Positions 1 through 7,743 of a DNA stretch of 33,631 bases are shown piece by piece. The notes below the pieces were generated by a model that did not search any database, was not told the origin of the DNA, and saw only the letters and a list, made by a program, of their open reading frames with translations. Source of the stretch: Streptomyces sp. NBC_00102 (GTDB lineage Bacteria > Actinomycetota > Actinomycetes > Streptomycetales > Streptomycetaceae); assembly GCF_026343115.1 (NCBI RefSeq), contig NZ_JAPEMC010000009.1:1-33631 (forward strand), in the 5' to 3' direction. Both the position numbers and the translations under genes were made by a program. How positions within the stretch are numbered: the first letter of the stretch is position 1; every line of letters begins with the position of its first letter.

Positions 1-339
1 TGGTGACATCTGCGTGGTGGCGTTACGTGACCTGGCTACTGGACAGACTGGCGGTACTTCCTAAGAAGGGCCGGCCGTGCGAGCGGCGAGATGCTCGGTG
101 CAACCAGGACCAATAGACGTTCCAGCGCAGGGCTGACCATGTCCATGCGAGACATGACCAGGACGGTCAAGAGAAGCGAAGCCGATCCGCCAGGACTGCG
201 CTGAGCCGCCGCTCCGCAGAACGACGACGCGGTGGGCCCGAGCCTGGCCAGCCCGCGGACGACCAAGCAGGCGAAGCGCGGTGAAGTCCTTCGGCTCATG
301 AGGCTCCGCGCCGCATGGTACGCCGGGGGATTGTCCGAG
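1..339. other. Left flank without a recognisable gene
   Basis: Several overlapping open frames exist on both strands, but none has a convincing start, ribosome binding site or recognisable protein signature. The frames on the minus strand run toward the IS3 insertion point and could be the interrupted remnant of a gene that the element entered. I could not identify such a gene when I mentally joined base 339 to base 1624. Confidence 0.5.
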
Positions 340-360
340 TGTCAATCCCCTCGAACTGTG
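340..360. repeat. Left terminal inverted repeat of the IS3 element
   Basis: Bases 340-360 match the inward-read right end (1600-1620) with shared blocks TCCCCTC and GTGGAG at identical spacing. About 12 of 21 positions are identical over the whole 21 bp, and most mismatches are near the tip and between the two blocks. Confidence 0.75.
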
Positions 361-369
361 GAGCCCTTC

Positions 370-1290
370 CTATGCAGCCAGCCCCTCGGTGAGGTCGGCC
401 CAGTATTCGCGTTCGTAGTCGATCGGACTCTTGAAATCGCACACGCTGTGTAGCCGACGAGGGTTGTAGAAGTCGGTGATCCAGGTGGCGATCCTGATCC
501 GGGCCTCGGCCCGGGTGGCGAAGGTGCGCCGGTGGACGTATTCGACCTTGAGGACGCTGTTGAACGCCTCGCTCACCGCGTTGTCGAAGCACGATCCCAC
601 GCGCCCCATGGACCGGAAGACGCCCAGCCTGCGGCAGGCACGGCCGAACTTCCGGGACGTGTATTCCGAGCCGCGGTCGCTGTGGAAGATCACTCCGCGC
701 ACGTCACCGCCCCGGGTGGTCCCGGCCATGTTCAGCGCGGCCACCACCAGGTCCGCGTCATGGTGGGCACCCGTCGCGTATCCGAGCAGGCGCCTTGAGA
801 ACAGGTCGATGACCGTCGCGAGGTAGATCTTGCCCTCACCGGTGACGATCTCCGTCATATCGCCGACCCAGACGAGGTCGGGCTCCTCAGCCGTGAAATC
901 GCGCTTCACGTGATCCGGGGCAGCGGGCCGCTTTCCCTGTCTGGTCAAGCCCTTGCGGTGTTTCACCACGCGGGCGACCAGGCCGAGTTCGGCCATCAGT
1001 TTGGCGACGGTGTTCACGGAGACGTGCCAGCCCTTGCGGACCAGCAGAATGAAGATCTTCGGTGATCCGTAGGTGCCACCGGACTCCTTGAAGATCTCTC
1101 TGATCTCCTTGGTCAGCTGCTGTCGTCGCAGCTCACGCCCGGTGGGCTTACGGTTCCGCCACTTGTAGAACCACGACTCGCTCACGCCCAGCGCGCGGCA
1201 GGAGACGGTATGCGGAATGTTGTGCCCGGTCCTCTGGTCGCTGATCACCCCGGCCACGACGGCCGGGTCCGCGGCAGCTACTTCACCCAC
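370..1290 (-). CDS. IS3-family transposase OrfB (DDE integrase core)
   Basis: A 306-aa frame opening with GTG at 1290 inside the end of orfA. An HTH_21 region around residues 50-110 (SGGTYGSPKIF, VSVNTVAKLMAELGL) precedes the rve integrase core. Its catalytic triad is visible: D in WVGDMTEI, D in FHSDRGSEYTS, and E in DNAVSEAFNSVLKVE. The C-terminal ITDFYNPRRLHS motif is typical of IS3-group transposases. It catalyses cut and circle formation and re-insertion of the element. The frame is uninterrupted and of normal family length, so the enzyme is probably functional if the OrfA-OrfB fusion is made. Confidence 0.93.
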   Translation of the reverse strand: MGEVAAADPAVVAGVISDQRTGHNIPHTVSCRALGVSESWFYKWRNRKPTGRELRRQQLTKEIREIFKESGGTYGSPKIFILLVRKGWHVSVNTVAKLMAELGLVARVVKHRKGLTRQGKRPAAPDHVKRDFTAEEPDLVWVGDMTEIVTGEGKIYLATVIDLFSRRLLGYATGAHHDADLVVAALNMAGTTRGGDVRGVIFHSDRGSEYTSRKFGRACRRLGVFRSMGRVGSCFDNAVSEAFNSVLKVEYVHRRTFATRAEARIRIATWITDFYNPRRLHSVCDFKSPIDYEREYWADLTEGLAA

Positions 1291-1577
1291 AGGACCATGC
1301 AGCGTTTGAGGACATCACGCTCCATACCGAGCTCCTTGTTGTCCTTTTTCAACTGTGCGACCTCCCGCCGCAACCGGGCGAGCTCCTCGGCCTCACTCTC
1401 ACCCCGGCCGTTGCCGGCACGCTTGGCCCGCGAGACCCAGCTCGCCAGCGTCGTCTCGTTGATCCCCAAGTCCTGCGCGACCTCAGGGACCGCCTTCCCG
1501 GTCTCCGTCACGATCCGTACAGCCCCCTCACGAAACTCAGCCGTGAACACCCGACGCTTCTCCGCCATGACTCTCAA
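1278..1577 (-). CDS. IS3-family transposase OrfA (HTH DNA-binding subunit)
   Basis: A 99-aa protein with the usual OrfA plan. An N-terminal helix-turn-helix of the transposase_8 type covers about residues 8-50 (FREGAVRIVTETGKAVPEV, then the recognition segment LGINETTLASWV). A Glu/Arg/Leu-rich leucine-zipper helix follows at about residues 60-90 (EELARLRREVAQLKKDNKEL). In IS3 elements OrfA binds the terminal repeats and is joined to OrfB by -1 ribosomal frameshifting to give the active transposase. Its stop overlaps the first 13 bases of orfB, and orfB lies in the -1 frame, as that mechanism requires. I saw no classic A6G slippery run in the overlap, so the fusion route is not proven here. 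Confidence 0.9.
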   Translation of the reverse strand: MRVMAEKRRVFTAEFREGAVRIVTETGKAVPEVAQDLGINETTLASWVSRAKRAGNGRGESEAEELARLRREVAQLKKDNKELGMERDVLKRCMVLWVK

Positions 1578-1599
1578 CTTCCCCTGCAGTCACGGACTC

Positions 1600-1620
1600 C
1601 ACGCTATGAGGGGAGACTCA
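1600..1620. repeat. Right terminal inverted repeat of the IS3 element
   Basis: This is the partner of the left repeat at 340-360. It lies upstream of orfA, so it also contains the sequence just outside the transposase start. It is followed by GAG at 1621-1623, the right copy of the target duplication. Confidence 0.75.
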
Positions 1621-1692
1621 GAGTACGGCTTTCCGACGGTGCCTCCCTGTCGTGAAGGCGCACGCCGCCAAAACGCGGTCGGACGTGAGCCT

Positions 1693-1721
1693 TTGACGCT
1701 CCTTGGCGCACTCGATATCGT
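1693..1721 (+). promoter_or_regulatory. Candidate sigma70-type promoter for the 1772-5279 operon
   Basis: TTGACG (1693-1698) is followed after a 17-base spacer by TATCGT (1716-1721). This is a good -35 and a fair -10 for the main vegetative sigma factor. The predicted start would fall near 1728, leaving a leader of about 45 bases with a strong ribosome binding site (GGGAGGTGAGG, 1757-1767). The -10 element overlaps the first of two GATATC palindromes. Confidence 0.5.
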
Positions 1722-1743
1722 GCATGTCGGATCAGATATCTGA
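1713..1743. promoter_or_regulatory. Pair of GATATC-centred palindromes, likely operator
   Basis: Two perfect palindromes, CGATATCG (1713-1720) and TCAGATATCTGA (1732-1743), share the core GATATC. Their centres are 21 bp apart, two helical turns, so both would face the same side of the DNA. The first overlaps the -10 element and the second covers the start region, an ideal place for a repressor. The HTH protein encoded directly downstream is the obvious candidate ligand (inference). Confidence 0.5.
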
Positions 1744-1771
1744 GTAGACTTGACAAGGGAGGTGAGGTGCG

Positions 1772-2389
1772 ATGCTGCTGACGACAGGGCAAGCGGCCGC
1801 CGAGCTTGGCATGGCCATCACCACCTTCCGTCGCCTCGTGCACGCTCGCCTGATTCCCGGACTGACCAACAGGGGGGTGCGGGTGATGGTCCCCCTGGAA
1901 GCCGTCCAGGCTCTGAGCACACGGCGTACCGCTCCCTTGGATGCCCTCACAGCATCGGAGATCGCCGTACTGCGCGTGGAAGCAGACCGGCAGACACGTG
2001 AGGCGGACGCCAAGAACCCCGAGCGGACCGGGTACTCAGCCACTTTGCAGACCGAGGAGATACAGAGGGCAATGCGGGGCTGGTGGCGTTGCGACGCTCC
2101 CAGCGTTGCGGCGGGCGGTGTCCTGCCCGTCACCGTCTCCGGATTCGTGGTCGCCGTTCTGACCGGTCTGGATCGGTGGGAGAGCAACGGACGGGGCCGT
2201 CACGCCTTCCCCGGCGCTGTCCTGGCCGGATACGTCACCGATCTCGTGCGCCCTGCCATCCACCTCACCGCATCCGTGGCCGCGGACCGCCAAACCGCCG
2301 AACTGCTCCTCGGATCCCGCCTGCCCTCTCATTCCGGCGGCCCGATCGCCTACGTATCAACCCGCAACGCCGACTTCGAGGGACCGTGA
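1772..2389 (+). CDS. HTH DNA-binding protein, first gene of the plasmid-type operon
   Basis: A 205-aa protein starting at ATG 1772 after a strong Shine-Dalgarno (GGGAGGTGAGG). Residues 1-50 form a MerR/excisionase-type winged helix: LLTTGQAAAELGMAITTFRR, a wing containing NRGVRVMV, then VPLEAVQAL. The rest (about 55-205) is not recognised. It includes a conserved-looking segment with two Trp in a row (MRGWWRC) and a C-terminal alpha-helical part. Its TGA overlaps the next ATG by one base (TGATG), so the two are translationally coupled. It is likely a regulator or origin-binding accessory protein, and may bind the twin GATATC palindromes upstream. Function is inferred only from the HTH and position. 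Confidence 0.75.
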   Translation: MLLTTGQAAAELGMAITTFRRLVHARLIPGLTNRGVRVMVPLEAVQALSTRRTAPLDALTASEIAVLRVEADRQTREADAKNPERTGYSATLQTEEIQRAMRGWWRCDAPSVAAGGVLPVTVSGFVVAVLTGLDRWESNGRGRHAFPGAVLAGYVTDLVRPAIHLTASVAADRQTAELLLGSRLPSHSGGPIAYVSTRNADFEGP

Positions 2390-4563
2390 TGGACGCCAAG
2401 GCCTACAACGCCGCCCTTGCCGACCTGCGCAAGGACCGCGACGAAATCAAGCACGCGAAGGCGGCCCTGGCCAAGCTCGAGGCGGCACGGGACAAGAAGA
2501 TCCGTGCACTGGCCGCCCATGACAAAGCGAACGCGGAGCGGATCGCTCCTGCGGCCGGCCTGAGCCTTGCCGACATCGTCCACATCGCCCCAGCCCTCAC
2601 CCCCAAGAGCCTCGCCGCCGGAGCTCCCGCACCCGACGCACAGGCACCGCAGCCCGACCAACCTGCCGGCACCGCGCCTCTCGCCTCCAGGAGCGCTGCA
2701 CCGGCGCCTGGCAATCAGCCTGCCCCTCTCGTAGCAGCAGAGCAGCCCGGCCCGCCCGAGACGCACGTGCCTGCCCAGGCCGTGATCGCCCCCACCGCTC
2801 ATCCCGGCCCTGCTGCACCCGGACCCGCCGCTGCAGCAGCGCCCGTCCCCGAGGCCGCCCCGGCGCGCGAGCTGCCGTCGATCCCTGAAGGCCCCGAGGG
2901 TGGCCGGTGGTTCACCCACACCCCGAACCTAGTTTCCACTCACCCGAACTTCACCCAGCAGGCCCGCTCGACCGTCTTCCTCGACACCATCACCGGGGTC
3001 CTGGTCCACCGTGACCAGACCCTGCGCCTGACCCTGCCCGACGTGGCGGCCGCCACGATCCTCCAAGCCGTCTTCCACGCCGCCCCGGAAGGCACCGAGC
3101 GGATCTTCATCACCGCCGGAGACCCCTGGCACCACCAGGCCGACCAGCACCCCTTCCTCAAGGACGCCGTCGCCGCCTGGCTGAACGCCCCCGTCACCGG
3201 GTGGCGGACCGACACCGGACGCGGCAAAGACAAGATGGCCGGGCACTTCGTCCACCCCCGCAACCCCGTCGGCCGCTACCAGAGCGACAACGGCCAGCAC
3301 CACGTCGAGATCCGCTCGGTGGGGGAGTGGTTCGACCCCGAAGGCGCCGACCCCGCGATCGTCCGCGACGCGTTCGTCCTTCTCTGGAAGGCTCTGCGCA
3401 CCCACTGGAGCGACGCCGTCTTGATGGGCTCCCCGTCCCAGACCGGCCGCGACCTGTGGACCCGCACCATCCCCGCCCGTGGCCAGCACGCCGACGGCTA
3501 CCCGGTCCTGTCCGAGGAACTCCGCGGACTGCTCCACGCCACCGCCGGCCAGGGCCGTACCGAACTCATCACCCCGCCCCAGGTACCGGACAAGCTGCCC
3601 GCCCTCGCCGAGTACGACCGCACCTTCGCCTACGCCAAGCACACCTGGAAATCACCCGTCGGCACCCCCAAGCGGATCACCGCCGCCACCTTCGCCTCCT
3701 GGAGCGAGAAGGACCAGATCAAGGCCCTCTACGGCTGCGGCCACTGGCACGTCCGCGTCACCGTCCCCGACACCTGGAACCACGTCGGCATCCTCCCCGC
3801 CCCCGCTCCCGGCGACCGTGCCTGGCACTATCCTGCCAAGCCCTGCACCACCTTCACCACCTGGGCCGGCGGACCCGAGATCCACACCGCGCTCGCCAAC
3901 CCGATCCAGCCCTGGCACATCGAGATCCTCGACGGCCTGCTGTGGGACGACGGCAAACCGCTCGATGACTGGTCGAAAAAGCTCAAGGAAGCCTGGTCCG
4001 CCCTCGCCGCCGAGGCCGGCCTCCACGGCGACCCCGCACAGCGCCAGGCCGCCCGCCTCGCCTCCCGCGCCGTCCGCTCTCTTCTCCTCTACGGCATCGG
4101 CTCCTTCGCCCAGCGCCCCCGCATGGTCACCGGCACCACCCCCCGCACCCACGAGCGCGACGTCCCCGCCGACGCCGAGATCGTCGGCTTCACCGACGAA
4201 CAGATCACCTGGCAGCGGCCCACCGGCTTTACCCGCGACCCCAACGCCCACCCCGAATGGGCCGCCACGATCTGGTCCGGCGCCCGCGCTGCCCTGCTCT
4301 CCCAGCGCCACCGCGACGACAACACCTACGCCGGAGCCCTCCACACCCCGCCCGGCAGCGTCGTCGCCTTCCGCACCGACGCCGTCTACCTCACCCAACC
4401 CCAGGCCTGGCCCTACCACGGCCAACCCGGCGACTACCTCCACAAGGGCCACCTCACCGGCCCCCTGACCGCACCTACCACCGAGGATGAACTCCTCACC
4501 CTTCGCGACGCCGGCCGAGCCGCCCTCCAGAAGACGGCAGCCGCCACACCCAGGGAGGCCTGA
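2389..4563 (+). CDS. Large plasmid-type protein with degenerate family-B DNA polymerase motifs
   Basis: A 724-aa protein. I chose the ATG at 2389 because it overlaps the previous stop (TGATG); the open frame reaches back to 2083 only as a shadow of the first gene. Residues 1-60 are a Lys/Ala-rich coiled coil, about 60-80 an HTH-like segment, and about 80-160 a Pro/Ala linker. The C-terminal half has the order of motifs seen in protein-primed family-B polymerases. A DxxSLY-like EYDRTFAY has D410 and Y415 at the right spacing. A palm-like stretch with GCGHWHVRV, TTW and HIEILDGLLWD follows, then a YG-containing helix (RSLLLYGIGSFA, Y568-G569), and then AFRTDAVYL with D664 in the place of the last Asp of YxDTDS. 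I do not recognise a named family. Polymerase-like function is an inference. The long-then-short gene order resembles telomere operons (tap-tpg, tac-tpc) of Streptomyces linear replicons. Confidence 0.7.
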   Translation: MDAKAYNAALADLRKDRDEIKHAKAALAKLEAARDKKIRALAAHDKANAERIAPAAGLSLADIVHIAPALTPKSLAAGAPAPDAQAPQPDQPAGTAPLASRSAAPAPGNQPAPLVAAEQPGPPETHVPAQAVIAPTAHPGPAAPGPAAAAAPVPEAAPARELPSIPEGPEGGRWFTHTPNLVSTHPNFTQQARSTVFLDTITGVLVHRDQTLRLTLPDVAAATILQAVFHAAPEGTERIFITAGDPWHHQADQHPFLKDAVAAWLNAPVTGWRTDTGRGKDKMAGHFVHPRNPVGRYQSDNGQHHVEIRSVGEWFDPEGADPAIVRDAFVLLWKALRTHWSDAVLMGSPSQTGRDLWTRTIPARGQHADGYPVLSEELRGLLHATAGQGRTELITPPQVPDKLPALAEYDRTFAYAKHTWKSPVGTPKRITAATFASWSEKDQIKALYGCGHWHVRVTVPDTWNHVGILPAPAPGDRAWHYPAKPCTTFTTWAGGPEIHTALANPIQPWHIEILDGLLWDDGKPLDDWSKKLKEAWSALAAEAGLHGDPAQRQAARLASRAVRSLLLYGIGSFAQRPRMVTGTTPRTHERDVPADAEIVGFTDEQITWQRPTGFTRDPNAHPEWAATIWSGARAALLSQRHRDDNTYAGALHTPPGSVVAFRTDAVYLTQPQAWPYHGQPGDYLHKGHLTGPLTAPTTEDELLTLRDAGRAALQKTAAATPREA

Positions 4564-5279
4564 TGCCCCCGCGCACCCGCCGCCCCGCCACCGATCCGGA
4601 ACTGAACGAGGCTGCCCAACTCGCCGACCAGTTCCAGGCCGCCGGCTTCACCAAGCGCGACATCGCCCGCATCATCGGACGGGACCCCTCCCTGGTCTCC
4701 CAGTTCTACACACGCCACAAAGGAGCCGCCTTCGTCCCCGCCCTCACCCACGCCTTGGCCGCCGTCCAGACTGCTGGCATCACCGACACTTCTGAACTCG
4801 CCGCCCTCGCAGCCCCTCACATCACCCGTCGCACCACCAGCTCCGGCGCCCGCGCCCGGGTTCGGACCAAAGCCGTCCTCATCACCCCCGCCGGAACCGG
4901 TACCGGCCGGGCCGGTGCCCAAGCCATCGCCTCCGGCGCCACGCGCCTACGCCCCCTGATCGCCGAAGCTGCCCGCCAACACCTCCGCCTCGCCTTCACC
5001 GTCCGCATGCCCAAGACCGGCTACACCCTTGCTTCGGGCAGCCGAACCGACTCCCCCGGCATCCGCCGCGACGTTGTCCAACGGGCCGACCACACAGAGG
5101 AGCGCTCCTACGGATCCGCTGTCACGGGAGGCTTTGATGCCGCCGACTTCGCCCGCCGCGTCGATGCAGCAGGCGGCGACGTCACTGGCGCCGTCCATAG
5201 CTGGCTCCTCGAAAACGGCCGCATTCACGAAGACGCCCACATCACGCACCTCGAAGTTCGAACCTGGCGCCCTCGCTGA
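4563..5279 (+). CDS. Small HTH-like protein coupled to the polymerase-like gene
   Basis: A 238-aa protein whose ATG overlaps the upstream stop (TGATG). Residues about 10-55 look like a helix-turn-helix (AAGFTKRDIARIIGRDPSLV, then SQFYTRHKG). The centre is basic and Ala/Thr-rich (SSGARARVRTKAVLI). The C-terminal part (about 140-238) is a compact domain ending in HITHLEVRTWRPR. Size, HTH and position behind a large DNA-metabolism gene are reminiscent of Streptomyces terminal proteins, but I could not recognise direct sequence similarity. Other possibilities are a partner DNA-binding subunit or a plasmid copy-control protein. The stop at 5279 ends the operon. Confidence 0.7.
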   Translation: MPPRTRRPATDPELNEAAQLADQFQAAGFTKRDIARIIGRDPSLVSQFYTRHKGAAFVPALTHALAAVQTAGITDTSELAALAAPHITRRTTSSGARARVRTKAVLITPAGTGTGRAGAQAIASGATRLRPLIAEAARQHLRLAFTVRMPKTGYTLASGSRTDSPGIRRDVVQRADHTEERSYGSAVTGGFDAADFARRVDAAGGDVTGAVHSWLLENGRIHEDAHITHLEVRTWRPR

Positions 5280-5330
5280 CTGCTCACCCCTAGAAGAGTG
5301 GGCCGGATGTCTCCGAGTGGTCATTCGCGA

Positions 5331-5747
5331 TCAGGCAACGTATGACGTCAGGCGGGCGGGCTGCGTGCACGAGGGGATGCGGCTCGGCGGGTCAGAGCCA
5401 GTGGTCTCCCAGGTGGCCCACCGGATGCTTGCACAGTCCTTTCTTGCTTGCTGCGGGACATTCGTCCAGCCCGAGCCCGCGGGGTGATGCAGAGGCAGCG
5501 GGCAGCGCTCGCATGAGGGTCCGAGAGTCAGTCCATGGCCGGCCGCCTGCCACCAGAGCCAGTGCGTGGTGACGGGCAACTGCCCTTCAAGAACGAGGAC
5601 ATCCACGAGAGCGACGTGCCGGCAGGGGTGATACGCGGCCAGGTCGCATCTGAAGTACCCCTCACCGTCCAGAATCCCTTCAGCGCCCTGCGCGGCGAGC
5701 CGGTCAAGTTCGCCGGTGCTCAAAGTCAGTGATGCCGTGCACGTCAT
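5331..5747 (-). CDS. Small hypothetical protein with Cys/His/Trp-rich core
   Basis: A 138-aa protein on the minus strand. The central part looks like a genuine conserved domain: CDLAAYHPCRHVALVDVLVL, then THWLWWQAAGHG, then CERCPLPLHHPAG. The CxxC, HP and HW elements suggest a metal-binding fold. Codons are only moderately GC-biased, unlike the C-ending bias of the operon to its left. The ribosome binding site is weak (GGA about 3 bases before ATG). The last 25 residues look less protein-like, so the end may be altered. It is convergent with the upstream operon and divergent from the Jet operon. Function unknown. Confidence 0.5.
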   Translation of the reverse strand: MTCTASLTLSTGELDRLAAQGAEGILDGEGYFRCDLAAYHPCRHVALVDVLVLEGQLPVTTHWLWWQAAGHGLTLGPSCERCPLPLHHPAGSGWTNVPQQARKDCASIRWATWETTGSDPPSRIPSCTQPARLTSYVA

Positions 5748-5825
5748 GGTCCGCAGAATGACACCCGGTACTGCGCGCGGCGAACGGCTGAACTGCTTCT
5801 GCAGGGTGCACTGCTGCGCAGGGAT

Positions 5826-5851
5826 ACACCGGCACCATATGTGTCCGGTGT
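5826..5851. promoter_or_regulatory. 26-bp interrupted palindrome, candidate operator in the divergent gap
   Basis: The arms ACACCGG and CCGGTGT are perfect complements and surround a central CATATG; 10 of 13 base pairs are symmetric. It lies about 80 bp upstream of the minus-strand gene starting at 5747 and 330 bp before the first Jet gene, in a gap (5748-6177) that otherwise shows no gene or clear promoter. The symmetry fits a dimeric regulator binding site. No regulator gene for it is evident nearby. Confidence 0.4.
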
Positions 5852-6177
5852 GCGGGCGATGTCGGGCAGTGTCATGTCAAAGCACTGTCGACTCAGGCGA
5901 GTTCGCTTCGAGTAGGCGCCCTGCGCGCCAGGTGGGGGCGGGCACTTCGTGCGTCGTGCCAGCCCTGCCGTCTGAGCGCCACGACCATCCCCACATGCAC
6001 GCAGCTTCCTCGCATGCACCCGCATGGCATCTACGTCGCCCTCGCCGATCTTCCACGACGGGCCAGGGAAAGACCGGCCGCTGCCTAGCGGCCGGAGTGG
6101 TGAGGGTAGTGGTGACCAGGGACGTTCTGCTTGGATCTCGGCCACCTTGACTGTCGGCTTTAGCCAAACGCGGCGCG

Positions 6178-7743
6178 TTGTCAGTGCTCCCCCTTACCGT
6201 TTGGAGGGTGGCTGAAGGACATGCGAACTTAGACACTGGATTCGCCCAGCGCATCAAAGCGTTGGCGTGCACTGCGCCCCTACACGACCTGGACGCCCGT
6301 AAGCCATCTGTTCAGTCGGCTGACTTGACTGCCTACCAGATGAGCGAGCTTGCGCTGCACGCGATCGATCTGGTGACTCTCGCGATGGATTTCGACGCCG
6401 GCGCTTCTCCGGAGCGGACCGTTGAAGATCTGTCCCGCTACGCCGCTGATCAGGCGCCGGACCGCTCTGCAACTGAGCACGAGCACGCCGCTGGGTGGGT
6501 GCTTGAGAACCTCCTCAACGTGGGATCGGCTGATCGAGGCTTCCGCGCGGTCTACGGGATGACGGGTACCGACGGGCGGTACGAGCGGCGTGATTTCGAC
6601 TTCCGCCTTCTCGAGGAGGTTCCGGGAGCCGACGGCGGGATCTACCTGCGTGCTTCGAATGAAGCGGTCAACGTTCTTGTCGGTGCGCTGGAGGTTGACA
6701 TCGAGTCGGCGCAGATCGCCGCGGATGTACGGCTGGAGACGCTGATTCGGCGTGGTCGGCTCTCAGACGCGCAAGCTGCTGCTCAGGCCGCGCGGTACCG
6801 GACGATCCAGTACGGCGAGATGCTGCGTCAGCGGCTCGAAGCCACGAGCCGCGACGTGCGTACGGTGGACTGGCTGACCGCCATGCCGACGTTCATCGCG
6901 GAGGCGCTTGAGCACATCGAGGCCCGCTGCCGGGCGGAGAACGCTATCTTGGTGAACATCACAGAGGCGCGTGACACCGCCGATACCCCTGTGCGCAAGC
7001 AGCAGGCTGCTGCGCTTGTGGGGATCGTTCGCGATTGCCTGCGACGTCACGAGCAGCTCCAGGCAGCACTTCAGAACGCCGGTCGGCGCTTTCGGGCTGA
7101 GCAGGACCGGCAGACGTTCGCACCGCAGCCCATGCGGGCGGACCTCGACCTCCACGCTCAGCTCCTGCAGCCGGCGCTCGCGTTGCCGGTGTGCGACGCC
7201 GACGGGGTGCTCGCCGCTTACTTCACGCGGGTCGTCGGACTGGCCGTGCGCCCGGCGTTGCGTTTGGCTGACCTCTTTACCCTGCTGGTGACTCCTCCGG
7301 CGGTCCGCGAGGTGCTGGGCAGCGAGATCGAGGAGCCGGAGTTGTCGGAGGCGGCAGAGGTACCTCGCTTCCCGGAGGAGTGCTACGAGCACCTGGAGTG
7401 GCTGCTGGACCTCGACGTGGAGGCACCGCGGCGTCTGTCCGGGCTGCTGGAGGAAGCTCGCGATCTGCATCCTGAGCTGCCGCTGCTCGTGGTGGTGCGG
7501 GTGCTCGCCCTCGCAGCGCAAGAGATCGGCCCGGCCGTCCGGCACGGCGCGTCTTCGGTGCTTCTCGCTGTGGACGACGGTGCCGTGCTGAGTGATCCTG
7601 AGTTTGCTGGCGCCGATCTCATCGTTGCCCGAGCCGGATTGACCACTCCCGCCGATGGCGACGGCGCAGGGCCTGAAGGGGCAGTTATGGGAGCCCTCTC
7701 CCGAGATCTGATGCCTGCAGGGCGGGAAAGGGGGGCTGCATGA
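6178..7743 (+). CDS. JetA-like kleisin subunit of a Wadjet-type system
   Basis: Up to 521 aa, largely helical and acidic. I assign it as the kleisin-like JetA by position: first of four overlapping genes ahead of a small winged-helix protein, an SMC ATPase and a Toprim nuclease. The size is also about right. The segment around residues 165-225 (ASNEAVNVLVGALEVDIESA, RLETLIRRGRLSDA, YRTIQYGEMLRQRLE, RDVRTVDW) is the best-conserved looking part. In Wadjet, JetA bridges the SMC heads and carries JetB. The start is uncertain. The longest frame opens at TTG 6178, and GTG 6208 is an alternative with GGAGG too close. Codons are less GC-biased (many T-ending) than in the following genes. The stop overlaps the next start (ATGA). 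Confidence 0.75.
   Translation: MSVLPLTVWRVAEGHANLDTGFAQRIKALACTAPLHDLDARKPSVQSADLTAYQMSELALHAIDLVTLAMDFDAGASPERTVEDLSRYAADQAPDRSATEHEHAAGWVLENLLNVGSADRGFRAVYGMTGTDGRYERRDFDFRLLEEVPGADGGIYLRASNEAVNVLVGALEVDIESAQIAADVRLETLIRRGRLSDAQAAAQAARYRTIQYGEMLRQRLEATSRDVRTVDWLTAMPTFIAEALEHIEARCRAENAILVNITEARDTADTPVRKQQAAALVGIVRDCLRRHEQLQAALQNAGRRFRAEQDRQTFAPQPMRADLDLHAQLLQPALALPVCDADGVLAAYFTRVVGLAVRPALRLADLFTLLVTPPAVREVLGSEIEEPELSEAAEVPRFPEECYEHLEWLLDLDVEAPRRLSGLLEEARDLHPELPLLVVVRVLALAAQEIGPAVRHGASSVLLAVDDGAVLSDPEFAGADLIVARAGLTTPADGDGAGPEGAVMGALSRDLMPAGRERGAA

Larger units (their letters stand above)
340..1620 (-). mobile_element. IS3-family insertion sequence, apparently complete
   Basis: The element is 1281 bp, starts with TG and ends with CA, and carries overlapping orfA and orfB on the minus strand. 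The left end reads TGTCAATCCCCTC and the right end, read inward on the other strand, TGAGTCTCCCCTC. A second matching block, GTGGAG, follows at the same spacing in both ends. The trinucleotide GAG stands directly outside both ends (337-339 and 1621-1623), as expected for a 3-bp target duplication. Both reading frames and the DDE residues are intact, so the insertion looks recent and possibly still mobile. Its right end is about 70 bp upstream of the promoter-like sequence of the next operon. Confidence 0.88.

Noticed and set aside
1278..1320. Canonical slippery heptamer for OrfA-OrfB frameshifting
   Set aside because: The overlap has only short A runs (CTCAAACGC) and no A6G or similar heptamer, so no frameshift site is annotated although the -1 geometry is right.
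1750..1755. TTGACA as -35 element of the first operon gene
   Set aside because: It lies only 16 bases before the ATG, so no -10 and transcript start could fit. It is probably coincidental.
2083..2388. N-terminal extension of the polymerase-like protein from 2083
   Set aside because: It is the shadow frame of the HTH gene, rich in Arg and Pro. The TGATG overlap at 2389 gives a sensible start.
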